Shown piece after piece: positions 8,440 to 23,400 of a stretch of 64,000 nucleotides of DNA. The position numbers and the translations under genes are program-made. The notes under the pieces were generated by a model. That model saw nothing but the letters and a program-made list of their open reading frames with translations, was not told where the DNA came from and searched no databases. The DNA comes from Acanthopleura granulata. Its lineage: Eukaryota > Mollusca > Polyplacophora > Chitonida > Chitonidae. How positions within the stretch are numbered: the first letter of the stretch is position 1; every line of letters begins with the position of its first letter. Where the stretch lies: contig JABBOT010000002.1 in assembly GCA_016165875.1 (NCBI GenBank), forward strand, positions 33,138,997 through 33,202,996, in the 5' to 3' direction.

Positions 8440-11400
8440 GTACGTTCCATTCTCTGGTGTGATGCTATCTTCACTGTAAGAGAACTTGTTCTCAGGGCCA
8501 TAGTGGCAATAATCAGAACTTGTAGGGCAGTTGTGATCCTTCTGTACTGTCAAAGTCTGTGTGTCAAATGTGGGGGACTCAGTTACATATGTATTAACTT
8601 GCCAAGGGCTAATGTTAACTCCAGGTGCTAGGGTTTCCTCCATTTATGACCCTCCATCGACCGTTTCAGCATAAGCTCTGACACATGAACAGCTACTTCC
8701 TTACGTTGTACCTCAAAAGGTGGCAACTATAGCCAATTTAAATTTTTTTTTTTTGGAGGGGGGGGGGATTGTCCAGGAAACTTTGTATCCAAATAACGAT
8801 TCTGTCCTGAGACCCACATCATGTTGATCGTGGCACAACAATGAAGTGACAAAATCAAATCGCATCATTCGCCTGAGTTGTTATATTGAACTTCTGTATT
8901 AAGTCGCACACTAGTTTACACTTGTTAATCAAACCATGTCCTCTCCAACTCTTGTATGTACATACTCTTCTATGACTGATATGAAAAATGCTTTGCTGTT
9001 TTCATCTGATATGGCTAAAATACATATACAGCTTCATGTACATGTCAGACATTCATTCATTCATTCATCTGAAGCGTAAAAATATTTGAAAATGCCTGTT
9101 AAAGCCTTGTGCTTTTGTTTTCTTTTTTAGATGGGTATGCCCCTTTCCTGTCAATGACTGGTCGAGGGTCATTTTTAAATGTCAACGAACAGCTTGTAGC
9201 TGCTCCTGGACCTGGTCATTATGATCCAAAATTAGCCTCGGAAGGTGCAAAGGTACCGTTTGTAAGGTTAAACAGTTTTAACATGCTGCAGTGCAAAGTA
9301 CTTTTATACGAGATGGTCATGACACGTTATTATTTCTGAGCACCTTTTTGTTTCTTTAATTTTTGTCTCCACTTATTACATTCTTTTCTCATCAAAATAC
9401 ATGGAAATGTCTAGAAGACATGGTTATCAAGGGAAGTAATAATCCTGAAAAATCCCCAATGTATTATCTCCCTTGATCTTATCCAAACCCTATTCTGTTT
9501 GTAAGCTTATGCATTATGCACATCTCCAGAACTATGAACATCAGTGCAACTAACTTATATTGTTGGTGATGTATTTTTAGCACATTCCATTTTAAAACAC
9601 CTGTACCAAACCAGTGTATATTTTTGGTGCGAGTTTTCTTCTGTGTTTTTTTATTTCTGTTTTTCTTATTCATCAGTCTATTTTATCTTACGATTCCATT
9701 GCAGGGTAGTATGGCAATGGCAAGCAGAGCGAAGCGTTTCGAGAGTGCATTCACGGATGCTCCTGGCCCTGGCAGTTACAATGTCCATAGTGAGGTTAAA
9801 CCACTATCCAGTGCTCCTTCCAATAATCAACAGTCATCTGTGAGTGATACACTATGTTTATATAAATATTTTTATAACAAATGGGCTGAAAGTACAGAGG
9901 GCATGTAGTCTCATCACTCTCACAGCAATCTATAAGTGTTAGAGTGATGCAGGCTGTAGCCTTGAGGAAAATGTGCTTGTTTTTCAGTGGCTAGAACACA
10001 AGAGGTACAGGTTCAAACCCAGCTTTGCATAGTCAGGGACAGTTAATTCCCTAGTCTGTGTTTGAGCCATTAACAACATTCATGTGTGTGCAGCCTAACG
10101 TTCGTTGAAGACAACCTGTCTTCCACAGTTATGGTGTGGATATCTGTATGTCACACAGGGCAAGTTGCATCATTAACTTGTGAAATGCTGGTGGTTTATG
10201 CCGGATGCTCCTGCTTTCTTTACCCATAATGCTGACTACCATCATTTAACAAACATTTTTGGAGTATGCCGTTAGGCAGCAGTCAAATGAGCAAATCAGA
10301 TAATTTGTGTATGACCTGAAATGTGGAATAATGTTCACATCTATCCTCCAGAATGATGTGGACTAGTGTACAGTATGCAGATCATATCCACCTCTCTCTC
10401 TCCATTACTGAAAAAGCAAACAATTCATGCACCTTTGTAATTTTTGGCAGTCATGTTTTTCACTGCTTCATTGAAATGCCTTGCGATAAACTCAGACAAT
10501 AGTTTAGAGACCTTTAACCTTCATCAGATGAGAATTAATATTTGGCGAACATATTTTAAAACTATGATACCTGTTTGTAAAACTGTTGAGCAAAGCACAG
10601 TGGAATGTCAGACAGGTATAGATAGTTTTGTTTCTGGTTCTAAAAGATCAGAGCAGTGTAAATGACCTTTGACACACTATCCAAGGTCAGTGTTTACATT
10701 TGGCTTCCTAATATTATATTTCTGATGTTATGAAGTTAACATCAGACTTCAATTATATGGGTTAAATAGTGTTATTCATCAAAATCCGTTTGAAATATGG
10801 TGTTAGGCTTACTTCGTAGGATTTCTTTCATATCATTGTAATATTTTGACGCAATTTTTATTTTGACTAGAGTGGCACTGTAATGAGTTCACCTCATACT
10901 GAAATGCATGGCAGAGGCTTTTCAGTCAAAATAGCCTAATATTCATGTTGTAAAATGCACATTAAAGTTTTGACACTCATGTATATCTGCTTATACACCT
11001 AGCTGTAACAATGGATATTTAAAAGTTCACTATTAACGCTTTTGTTCATGTTGTCAATTTTCTAAACATGAAGTAAATTAATAATCATTGGCCTTCTTTA
11101 CATTGTGTGCAGCTGATGACCTGCCGAATCCGCTTCCACCGAAAAGCAGATGCTCCTTCAATTCCAGCCCCACGACAAGCCTATGGATATGAGGAAAATG
11201 ACGATGGTTCACTAAAGAAACAAGACCCTCCCAAGAAAGACAGTTCCCTGGGACCAGCTTACTACTGCCCTAAAGTAGTAAGGACACAAAATTTAACTCT
11301 GTCATACATGTACTTTGTGGAGCTTTTGTGTTATGACACATGGAAACACTGAAACTTTAATGTATATTGTGACTAATATGCTTCTGGCTTGTCTATGTAC

Positions 11401-14400
11401 ATACATAACTCTCCTCTTCCTCCATCACGATTAGGTGATAACAGATCAATTTTCTTTTTTTATTTATATTTTTTTTTCAGACTATTTTCACAATACCTGA
11501 AATCTAAAAGCACATGCATGGTTTACGCCTGTTACAAAAATGTTTTCACTTCAAGGAATATCAGAAATTTTGTGTTACAACTGTTGCTGTTTTGAAGGAC
11601 ACGTCAGTATGGTTTGCTCTTTGCACACTTTTTACACATTTGAAACACGCCACCAGCTTATTCAACAGATTTGACATGTGATGTTTTGTGCAGTGTGTGG
11701 ACAGCCATGTTGAATCACGATTTTTGTTGCTTATTCCTGTGCAGCAATAACCTGTATGATCAAGTCTGCTTGTTGAACATCTGCCAGTTATGATGGATCA
11801 CCTTTATCATCATAGTGCAGAAAAATCAGTGAGCATGCAAAACAAATCCCATTTTATCTGGTTATGGGGGCAGTCAGGCAGACTTTAGTGGAGTGAAGAA
11901 TTAATTTGTCCAAGTAGCTTCCCTTCATCCATGCCGTGATCATTTCATAAACATTAACTGAGAGAAGGGTTTGGATTGGGCCCAAGGCTACCGTTACCTC
12001 AGGGGTAATTTTTCTGGCATCTAATTTATAAATGCAGTTTTGACAGATTTATTCCCCAATTTTTCAGCATGATGTGATTTTCTGCTTTTATTATAAGGAA
12101 AAGTTCCTGAAATCCCACATAACAAATGTAACTCCCTCTCTGTATGTGTGAGATAAATAGAAATGAATTTCCCCACATTTTATGTTATATATATATATAT
12201 ACAAAAGAATGCACTGAGTGCTATATAGCTTTAGAGTTTATCTGGTACATGTCACAGTATTTTTTCAGGCTTCTAGACTACTGTCACCCATTTGGGCAAT
12301 CTGAGTCATACCGTTTCATTTTATATTGCCCTTCTCTTAGTGAAGTAAGCATTTGGAAGATTTATTTAACAGTGTACATTTTCATTTTAAAGACTTTGAG
12401 GAACATGTATCATAATTTTTGACAAAGTGACGCAGCTTTGTTGCTATCATACAAATGCACATGTAGGGAGAAAAATATTCAATTTGTATGCACATATGGA
12501 TATAATTTATATAGCCTGTATATTGCAACTGAAACTTGGATATTTTATCATTTTTGCTTTCAGGACACCAACAGAACTTCTAGGAGATATAAGGGCGTCC
12601 ACTTTGGTCAGATGACATCACGGCGGTCAGACATTCCATGCCGGCCAGGTCCAGGCCCCGGTCAGTACGATCCTTTTAAAGAGCCTGAAGTACTGGTAGA
12701 GAACACCAACATTCACGAGGAAGACAAAAGCCGATTTGAAGCTCGTATCCCACGTTACCATGAGTCCATTCCCAAAGATGAGGAAAAAAAGGTATGATGC
12801 GGGTGATTGTTACGTCAGTGTTTTTTAAGTCATCAGTGATAGGGGACATTATAAAGACATTTTCTCTTAGAAGATGAGATTGTTTTAACTATTTATTAGA
12901 GCAATGCCCAGCAGACAAAAGCTGTTAAAATTTCTTGGGAGACAAATGCACACATTCAATTAACAGTCCAATTGTTTGAAGGGTTTGTTTCATGGAGCCT
13001 TGTAGGGCTTTACCCTGATGCTGAAGAGCAGGGAGCTAGTGTCAACAGAGGTGATTTTTCGCCTCGTCTGTGGCATCGTCAAGCTTGGGGACATGATTAA
13101 ATAAGCCCCTGCGGGAGGATGAAGAGTGTTTTCAAGAGTCCTATTGCTCATTATCATCGTCAATTCCTGATTACCCATCAGTTGGTGCGTGTGTGATCTG
13201 AGGCAGACCTACCGCTTCCCTAATCCAGGTCACCCATTTGCCCAACTTGCTGGAAAAAACATTCCTCAAAAAGGCTGCCGTGCCTGTATGATTTCATTTG
13301 ATTTGATTAGATTTTCAATCAGCGCGATTTATACCGCTGGTGGTTATGTCAGGGTGGTGGGGGTGGGTGGATGGGGAGAACGTGGGTGACACATTGCCAA
13401 GGGACGGCCAACTGGCCCGGTCAGCCTCCCTCAGGGATAGAGAACGAATACAGCATGATGATCCGATCACCTGAATGGCTTTGTGCCTCTCAAGTGGTAT
13501 GGCATGTGGCTCCTGTACGCGGGATAACGGGCTCTGGCCCAGCCACACAATGCTCCTCATGCATGCTGTGTCCCCACAAGCCTGGTCAGGCCAGTGACTA
13601 ACTGACCCTGCACGTGCACAGCTCATTGACCAGCGACGCGCCATCACTTTGAGTGAGACGCTGATTGTGGCTGCAAGCAGTTACAGCGATCGCTGAAGCC
13701 AGTTATCGTGTGGGACATGAGACAATGTGACAAAGCCGTTTCTCCCCTCGGCTTTTATTTCCCCCATAGATATCAGCCAAAAGCATGTGCTTCTGCCTTA
13801 CTCCACTAGTACTAAGGCTAGTGTGATATCTTTTTGTGGCCAATCACAGAGGATGTAATTCACAGCTTGTTGCTGGGCTGATCTGAGCGCACGGGTGTAA
13901 TTATCCAGAGAGAGCGGGGAGGGTGGGGAAGCTTTTAGTGGGGGACCCGTTTCTCACAAACTCCACTGCACAGTTATCCTCACTGTGTTAATCTGACACA
14001 AAGGCTACTGGTCTGCATATGGAAAACTCTCTTTCAGCCTCTGTAATTAGAATGCAGGGGGAAGAGTTCCGTTACAGCCCAGGTCTTTTACCTGACAGAT
14101 ATACGGTCACAGATGAGTCATAACTTCAAAGGCTCTCCAACTCTCCCCACTCATAGCAAATGCCCCCCCCCCCACTACCCAGCTTGCTTGCCGCGTAATA
14201 GCTGACTGTTTGATCATTTACTTCGCTTCTCTATGCTAATGATTCCTTGTGTAACTCTGTGATACTTCCGATAAAAATCAGGAGCATCTTCTGCAAAGAA
14301 GAGGTCAGATGGAATCTGGGGACATTTGTAAGGCAAGTGCACATGTGCCTCAAACCATTTGACTTCTCCAGTCAAACCCAACAGCACAAGTACGCACAAA

Positions 14401-17400
14401 ACATTCAAGACATTCCGTTTGAATTAATAATAGACATACATCTCATGGTTGTTTGTGATATTCTACCTGCAGATCATAGATTTAGATATGAAATTAAAAT
14501 GAAACATTCATTGACAATTATTCTTAAATAACCAGTGCTGTTCACTGAGGCTTTATCTAGTTAAGCATTTAAACATTTTGTAATGGAATCATTTGCACTT
14601 TTTTCATCTGCTTCATATCTTGTTCTTTTCCCTCTGTGTATAGTTTTTCTCTGTATGACAGAGGTCATTGTGGCCGGTGAGAGAAGACAGTAGCCCTTTA
14701 GCTCCTTGTCAGTTCTTCTCATCCTGACCACAGGCCATTCTTCCAATCTATTAGGGCATGCCCACACTCACCCACTCTTATCAGCTCACTGAAGAAATGT
14801 TCATGTCAGATATTGATTAAAGAAATCCTTGTAACAGATAAGCAGAAGCAGCAGATATCCCACTCAAGGGTCTGATGAGATTTTAAACAAATACTCACAA
14901 CTGTGCAGCAGAGGTTGAGGTGCCTTCATGAACCGTTAGACTTACAGATCTGGTTATTATATGATATTAAACGCGTATAACATAGCTTATGGTCATTAAA
15001 AGGAAACTAAGTGCAGGTGGTTTATTTGTATTTTGCATGTTATGGAAAACTGGGGAGTGAAAGGTTGACTAAATAATTGTTTCATAATATTTTTTTTTAA
15101 GATTAACATTTTATGTGTTGAGCAAATGTGTCATGAAGTTTTTTATTGATTTCAGTTCAACTTTCTGGAAGTCTTTGATACATGCTCTTGCACATCTATT
15201 GCATGTTCAGTTGAGCTGCTCTTAAAATATTAGATCTGTAACTGTATCTGGTTATTCAATGATTATTGTGTTTTGTATGTGCAGCTCAATATTTTACCCC
15301 AGAATTTGAAATCAGAGTTCAGCAGGTACATGCACCTCAAGGCAGCTTATTTTTGTGTAGTAATTGTTGCATCATAATCTAATACTGGTATGAATGAAAA
15401 AACAACTCGTGTTTTAAAATAGTAAGTATGATTGACAGAGCAAGGCAGCTGCTGTGCTCATGTTGTACATTGCCATATGCTGTGAACCTTTTCAGACTGA
15501 CATAGTGCAGTGAGGTCAGTGGATGATGTGTAGAGCTGAATACATGTGTAGGTTGGTGCAGGGGCTGTGTGATGTGCAGCGCGTCCGGCCCCCGTCCTCA
15601 CAGGTCTTAATTACAGGGTGCGGACCGCTCGCTGTTGGCCCACTAGCCTATATGTCAGATTGACAGGACAAAGGGGTCCTGTCAGTCCACATAACCTCCC
15701 TTCTGCACGCCACTTTCATTAGAGCCCCATTTCAGACAAAATGGACTCAAACTTGCCCAATTAAACACAATTAAATTTAATCGTAAGAATTGCACTTCGG
15801 AAGAAATAATAATTATCACTGCATGATGTAGCTGTCACTTTCTGTTCGTTTAAAGCCACTGTAAAACCCTATAAATTGCCTCCCGCTTTTTTTGTGCCTT
15901 AATTGAAAATGGAATTCCATTTTAGGATCAGATGATTTAATCTGATTTAGAGTAACATTTTGACGGTTAACCCTAACTTATTTAACACTGACATACAACA
16001 TAAATTGATGAAATCTCTAAATTTTCACTTTTGTCTTCTTAAATGGAAAGGGAAGAGGGTTGATGTTGGCTTTATTATCCTTTGTGTTGAGGTTTGTTAG
16101 CAGCGGTGTCTGAGCCTGATCTGTGGGGGTCAATCTCCAGGAAAACACCCCGGAGACATGTCTCTATAACTGACATCCCCTGTGATCAAGCCTTGTTTGG
16201 CAGCCTCTTTGTTTTAAACACTTTGAAGAACTTGTAATTAACAAATTAAATGACTTCATTCGAAACTTGCCTGCGGTACAGAATAGAATAAATTGGCCTG
16301 TCCCCCAAAGTGAATGGATCTGGAGATCATGAGCACCTCTGTATGGCGTGAGGTAGAGTATTCCTGGGGTTGGGATAAGGATGGGGTCGGTGATGATGAC
16401 AAAAATATGTTGGCTGGCTCTACAGTTTGAAAGTCTGCAGAGCTTTGGAATGCACGTGTGTGGGAGTAGTGTACTCTCAGAATCTCATTTTGAGTACTTC
16501 AGAAATAAACACCGTCTTTGTGACTCATATTTAGCAAGTTTTTCTTAATTTTTTAGTCTTTGGATTTTTTTTTTTTTTTTTTTGGGCTTTGACGAAATGA
16601 CTCTTGACACATCCTCTTAAGGCTCAGACCAAATAGAATACCTCACTGATTAAACCCCCGCTTGTTTATTATGATAATTTTGAATTGCGGCTTGTTATAT
16701 CGACACTCTGTTAGTTTTGTGCATATTGTATTCATTGCTTGCAGTTTCATTATATGTCTAACATTAACATTATAAAGGATAGGAAATGACTGGCTTGCAT
16801 TGAAAGTAAACTCTCTTAGTGTTGTACAACAGCTGTTAGACTGTTCTAATTAAATGATTTGTTTCCATAACCAAACTGGTTTTCCATTCATCACCCAAAT
16901 TCATGGGACCACAGAATGGAAGAAGTACACACGAAGACAAAAGTGCCTTTTCAGTATTCTATTAGTTTATTAGTTGTGGAATGTTAAATATTTGTGAGTT
17001 GCCTTAAAAATGTTGGTTGAGACAACATGCTTCGTACTAATTGTTGTGGAGAAGTGACATTGTTATTCCTCGGCTTTGTCTTCACGAGAATTAGAGAAAG
17101 CAGATGTGTGGTCAGAGCTAAAACCAATAGTCAGAGCTGAATGGCCAACCTGAAAACTGTTAGAGAAGCAGTGACAAGTCGGCAGCTGCAGATCCATTAT
17201 TTATAATGCTGAGGACAGTTATATCGCTTTGCCGGTCCACTCTTTGGGGTTTCTGCAGTGTTGACTGCCTGGTAAAGGAGAGTTGTGCCCACTTCTCCCT
17301 GCCGCCCCCTGCTTTGCAAACGTCTGTCCTGCAGCACTTAGGATGAGAGTCTCCTGCTGCTAAAGCACCAGATCATGGCCAGGGTGCCATTAGTCCACAC

Positions 17401-20400
17401 TGAACACTGCCCGAGGTTAATCTCATATTAATTGTTGTTTCACTGTCAATATTTGCTCAACTGATTTTACATTCTTGCTTGCAATATGTTTGGTGTTTAC
17501 ATATTTCATTTTTGAGCATATCACTGGATGACACATCGTGGAGAAGTTTGACACGCGGCTGCTTGTTAATGTCCATGTTACGCATGCATAATGACAGTCT
17601 TGAGATAAAATCGCACATGGTTGCCGACAAAATTCCAGATATTGTCACAAGGCCGATGTGTGAATTAATTCTGACCAGTGTTTAGTCAAAGCCTCTGAAC
17701 ACAGTGCCAAATCATGCAGTAAGCTCAGGTTACACCGTTGCCCTACATGATAAGTCTGATTTATAGCATGCCAACACTGGGTGCTGGACAACCTTGCATA
17801 TTTACAATTTAGATATGATGTTACACTGATTTAAATAAAATAAACATTTACCAAAAATTCTAATTTGGAAAGGGTACAGAGTTTTTTGAGGGAAGTTATT
17901 CGTTAAGTTAATGAGAAAGCTACCATGGATCTAGAACATTCCTTGCAGGATCATTTCTCCGGATTGTGAAATAATCAACCTGAAAAGACACTGTTTACTT
18001 TGTAAATTTCATTTAATGGCGTGTATTCCAAATTAATTTATTGGTAGCTCAATTTGTCACATACATGTGTATTTTTTATCAAACTGAAACCATGTCGATA
18101 TACATATGGTTAAAATGGATTAAGGCTGTCACATGGCTCCGAAATACACGTTTCTTTTCAAGGAAAACATATGTGTTGGATTGTGGTCCAGCTCATTCAT
18201 TTCTTTAGTGAAGATAGAATAAGAAAATCAATAATTTATGATGCCTGCATAACTGTTTCACAGAACAGATGTCAGTTTGGGTACTTTGTCCTTCATGAAG
18301 CTCAACAGTAAGTTAATTACAGCTTTGGTCATTTTTTTTTAAGACTGCTTAAGTTTTTGATGTGTTTTCCAGGGTGTTCCAGGACCAGGGCGCTATGAGA
18401 TAAAGGGACAGTTTGAAAAGCCACAGCCGAAACTGAACACTGAGGGCCTGGAAGTTGAACATCCTCCCTTCATGACACAGTCCAAGGTAAGATTACATAA
18501 AGGTCAACTGGCATAGTGTCACCTACATTTTTACAAGCTTTCACAAGGCTTAAACGTGATGTAGTTTGTAGGTGACCATATTGAAAAGTAACTAGTCGCA
18601 CACCAAATGCTACGAATGAAAATTAGAGAAAGTAGGACAAGCTCTAATTTGTAAGCTGTGTTGACAAATTTTTCTTAAAATTCCACAAGAAGTCTGAAGA
18701 AGGGTTTGTCCCACTTTTTGTATGATTAGTCAAATTGATTCGACAAATCAGACCGTGTGAATGCAGTTTTATGAATAAATATGAAGTTGCATGTTTTGAC
18801 AGTCAATAATTATTAGAGCATCTAACTGATCAGCATGCATGATGTGTGATGGCAAGGTTATTGAAGCTGTTTTTATGTCACCTGGTTCAGTGTGAACGGC
18901 CATGATTTATTGCAGGTGTGGAGCAGAATGTTTCATCATGTACACAGTAGATGTGAGATGTTTCCTCTCAGAAAACGTAATCAATCAGACAAAGGTGCCA
19001 AATGTCTTCCTCGCCGCTTTTTCTCATTCATGCATTATTGAACAGTTTATCACTACACTATCCATCAAAGTGGAACTTGAGTAGAATGAATATCCTGTGT
19101 ACAAAAGCAGAAGACCCAATATTTTGACTGGCATAATTATGCCACTTGACCTTTGGCCCCCACCCCTCTGTAGATACCGAAGCTGTTGCCTGGCTGACTC
19201 ATCCCGGTACAAGTGGTCAACAGGTGTCATAACAGACACCTGGGAATGTAGGACCCATCCCCCCTCCCACCCTGGACAAATCCCCCCCCCCGGACCCCCC
19301 CCTTCAGTCCCCCTCCTCGACAATTTCCCACCTGTATATACACCATTGGAATGATACAATACTTTTTATTTTGCACTAGCTCTATGCAATTCATAACTGA
19401 CATGAATGAGTAAATATTAAGTAAAACTACATGTACTCTTATAATTTTGATTGTCCATTTTCCTTTATGCATACATAATTTTGTATTTATTTATTGATTT
19501 CATTGGTGTTTACACTTATATGACGGCAGCCAGCATTATGGTGGAAGGAAATTGGGCAGAGCCCGAGGAAAACCCACGACCATTCGCAGGTTGCTGGCAG
19601 ACCTTCCCACGTAGGAAGTCAGCATGAGCTGGACTGGAACTCACAACCACCGCATTGGTGGAAGGCCATAATTTTGTAATCGATTCTGTGACAATTTTGT
19701 CTCAACACGTAGAGCTACCGTCTCATCAGAGACTCTGGTAAGATAAAACATATAAAATGCTTTGGCCCTGGCTACATGCAGATACTCCTTTCTTCCTATG
19801 TACAAGGTGATATGTTTACACATGTGATAAATACCAGTAAAACACTGAAAAGTCATCATTTAGTAGGATTGCTTACTATAATGAACAGGAGGGATTATTT
19901 CCCGCTGTTCTCCTTGTTGAATTTAGTCAAAACAGGGCAATATATCCGTACCTCGAAGCAAATGTAGCCCCCCCCCCCCCCGCTGGTAGAGGTCACATGT
20001 TCAACTGTATTGTGGTTTGAGAGGTCACATGGTTTGCAAAAGTGTTCATCAGGGAGCTGGTAACTGAATAAATCTAAGAAGCCAATGAATTAGTGTTTAC
20101 TAATTCATGTTATTGTCATGTTAATAAAGTACATGGAAAGGAGTTAAAGAGAGCAGTAATTTAAATGCCCAGTAAACCTTATTTGAGGTATTGCCCATCA
20201 TTTTTTAGTATATGGATAATATTTGAACACAATGTTTCTGATTTGATTTGCTTTAAGTGCTTAATTGCCTTAATGGTCTCAACACTATTACCGGTACATT
20301 CAGGGGTATACTGCCTGTGATGAAACTGCAATCATTTCCATTTACTTGTCTTTCTTATTCTGTACTGCATGTATAAAGGGCTGTATGTAGTATATATGTA

Positions 20401-23400
20401 TATAAGGTATGTGTTTAGTGTCAAGTGGGAAAGGTACTGGCACGTATGATTTGGCTAGGCTATCAAATGGAATCTTTTTGTGTGATTTTCAGAGGTTTGG
20501 TAACAATTTAAAAGGTCCCACCCCTGCCCCTGGTTCATACAACGACCCCCGCCATGCCTTTGAGATGCTCCAAAGGGTGAGTGGACTGAAGAGAAGCCCA
20601 TTTGGACAAACCTCAGTGCGGTTTGAGGAGAAACCTCGTACAAGGAAAACACCAGGTGAGGGTTTGTTGTGGTGATGAGGTGTGAAGCTGGGCATGTGAG
20701 AATGTTCATGAGCAGTATTACAAGATCTCCACTTGAGAATGTTCATGATTAGTAATGAGATGCCAAGGTGATAATGTTTACAAGAAGAAACAAAGTTCCC
20801 AGGTGAGAATGTCCATGAGTAGAAACAAGGTGCCAAGGTAGGAATATTTGGAAACATGGTGCCCAGGTGAGAATGTTCATGAGTAGTAACAAAGAGCCCA
20901 GGTGAGAAGGTACACAGATGGAAATGCCCACAATAGGGAAGGTGAACAGTTGGAAATGTCCACCAGCTTAAAAGTGCACAGGTAAAAATGTCAACTGCTC
21001 AATTCTCCACAAGGTGCACATTCCGAAGGAAGGCATACCTGTGAAAGGAGTACTAAAGGAAATTTGCAAACTATGCAGGTGGGAAGATGATCAGGTACCT
21101 CAGCAAAGGGCATCCATAAGGAACATGGTAATATGATATTGTAGTTTAACAAGCTCTTCAGCGCTACAAGTATACATCTGTTGCCACCTTTCATAAGATA
21201 CATGTGCAAGTAAGTGTAAGTGCTGTCAACCAGTACATCACAGGGTAAATCATGTACTGATCACAATGCTCATACTGTCCTTTTTCATCATACTACACTT
21301 ATATAATTGAATTTTCAACTCCTCACAGCAAATGCTAGCCATCAGGTATATTTAGTCTTCTAATGAGATATTGTTCTGCAAAAACAGTATCTTTATGAAA
21401 CAAACTTTACGTCTTGGAATTTCTTGATGGGACTCACCTTCAGGTAACCTGACAGTCATTTCTGTAGGTGTTACATCAATAAGTGGCTGCAAATGTTCAA
21501 GGTATTGTTAGATCAAGAGACATGTAGTTTGATTGAATAAGATACAGAAGCTTGGGAAGAGAGTCTATCTGAACATTGTTGTTGAGTTAATTGGCTTGTT
21601 CCAAGCAGCCCTGAAGGACTTTCATCTCCCAGCAGCCTTGGTATGTGTAACCCTGCCTCCACAGTTACCCGGCATTTAACCATAAACCAGAATCAATTTT
21701 GTTCCCTGCATTTATTGGTGTTGTCTACTCAGGATATTGCTTATGATGAATGGTTGTTTGGCTGCCACCAGACAGACTGTACCCCAGTGCGGCCTCCCCT
21801 GCCCCCATTGCCCAGTGCTGTGATTTCTTAGGTATAGGTGATCCATCACGGTATTGTCATATCCCCCTAAAGCGGTCAATGCTACGCCCCTGAGGTAGAT
21901 TGATGTATGTGAGTCAACCAGAGCCCTGAGAAACAGCCTCATCAATTTCTTTCCATCTTTTCATCCTGGTGACAATTCTGGGAAAAACACTTGCCTTTCC
22001 CCATGTGCTTTGACGGCGCCCGTCCTGCACCGTGTCCACGAGGGCCCTGGTGCCCACGTGTGGCCCTGTGGCTGGGGTATTGCCCCCGCGTGGGCATATG
22101 GCCGCCGGAATGACAGATGTGACAGGACAGGAGACATATCACCTGCTTGTTCACCATTGTTCTGTCATCAGGGTTGATCAGATGAAGTCACAGGAGAGTT
22201 TTGCCAGAGCCTGCTCTCAGGCCGTTTATCATGGGAGGATGATGGCCCATCACAGCAGCAAAACACATGCCCTGCCCTTTGTCTTTGCTCCTCATGCTAC
22301 ATCCTTCCAGGGCTTTCACTCAGTCCCTATACTTGTTGATATGTAGCCTCCAAAGTATATATGCGTGTGTGGCATTTTATAGGACATCAAGGTTGAACAC
22401 GAGTTTTGAGGTTTTTGGTTTTTTTTTTCTTTTCAAATGTTTTGAGTTGTGAACTTCAGAAAATAAGATGACTGGGTGAAGAGACCGGATTATACAGTCA
22501 TGTGTGGCGGAAACTAAAAGCGACAATTGCACGGGGAGTTGATGGGAGGTCGTTGTTAAACTCTGAGCTTGATGACTCCATCCCTGGCAGTTTTAGAGTC
22601 GCTCATTCGTTTAATTTCCCTCCATTGTCACACGTGCAGTGCACGCTGAAGATTTTTTACCCTGTAAAATGACAAGTCTGCACACGCATCGTCATGTCAC
22701 CACCCATCAGTTCTTTACCAGAGATGTGACTATTGCCCACTGATTATTCCTAATTTACCCATAATACCTGTCCCAGAGGACAGCTTTTGTGGAGCGAAAA
22801 CGACTGTTCTCCCATTTTCAGGGAAAGCAAAGGTGATAGAACAAAGGCTTGAGAGGAAGCCATGTTAAAATCTGGATAGCCCTGATACATGTATGGTGGG
22901 ATTGTTCATCAAACTGCTCTGCTGCCTGGGTGTCTGAACCCAAGCCCAAATCCTCAGCTAGTGCCAGCAATTGCCAGCATAAAGTCCAAAATAAGAACTA
23001 ATTTTATCCAATATTATTTTTGTACGTTGTTAGTAAGGACTTGTTTTTGTGCAATGCGCATTAGTGAGAGTGCGTGTTCACCATGCCAAGAGTGAGTCAT
23101 AGGCATTAAATATTTAACAATTTAATTAGTTAGGGGAAGTAATTCACGTAGGGTGCCAGTCTTGCCACCCCTAGTTTGATTTCGTTTAAATTACTCAGTA
23201 GTAAACTACTCTGGGGATGGTGTACCCATTGGGAGTGCGTTTAACTTCTAGAAATGACACCAGTTTATCTTTTCTTTGTCTTTGATATTTTCCACTTTTT
23301 ATTAACGTCTGGCTTATCAGAAACAAAAATGCACTTTTCACCCCTCAGAAGGAGTCATAATTGTGAAGCTTCCCTATGGTATAAATGGAATATTCAGATG

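Noticed and set aside
19024..19359. Gly-rich minus-strand frame near 19.3 kb
   Set aside because: Produced by C-runs on the plus strand (low complexity), not by a gene.
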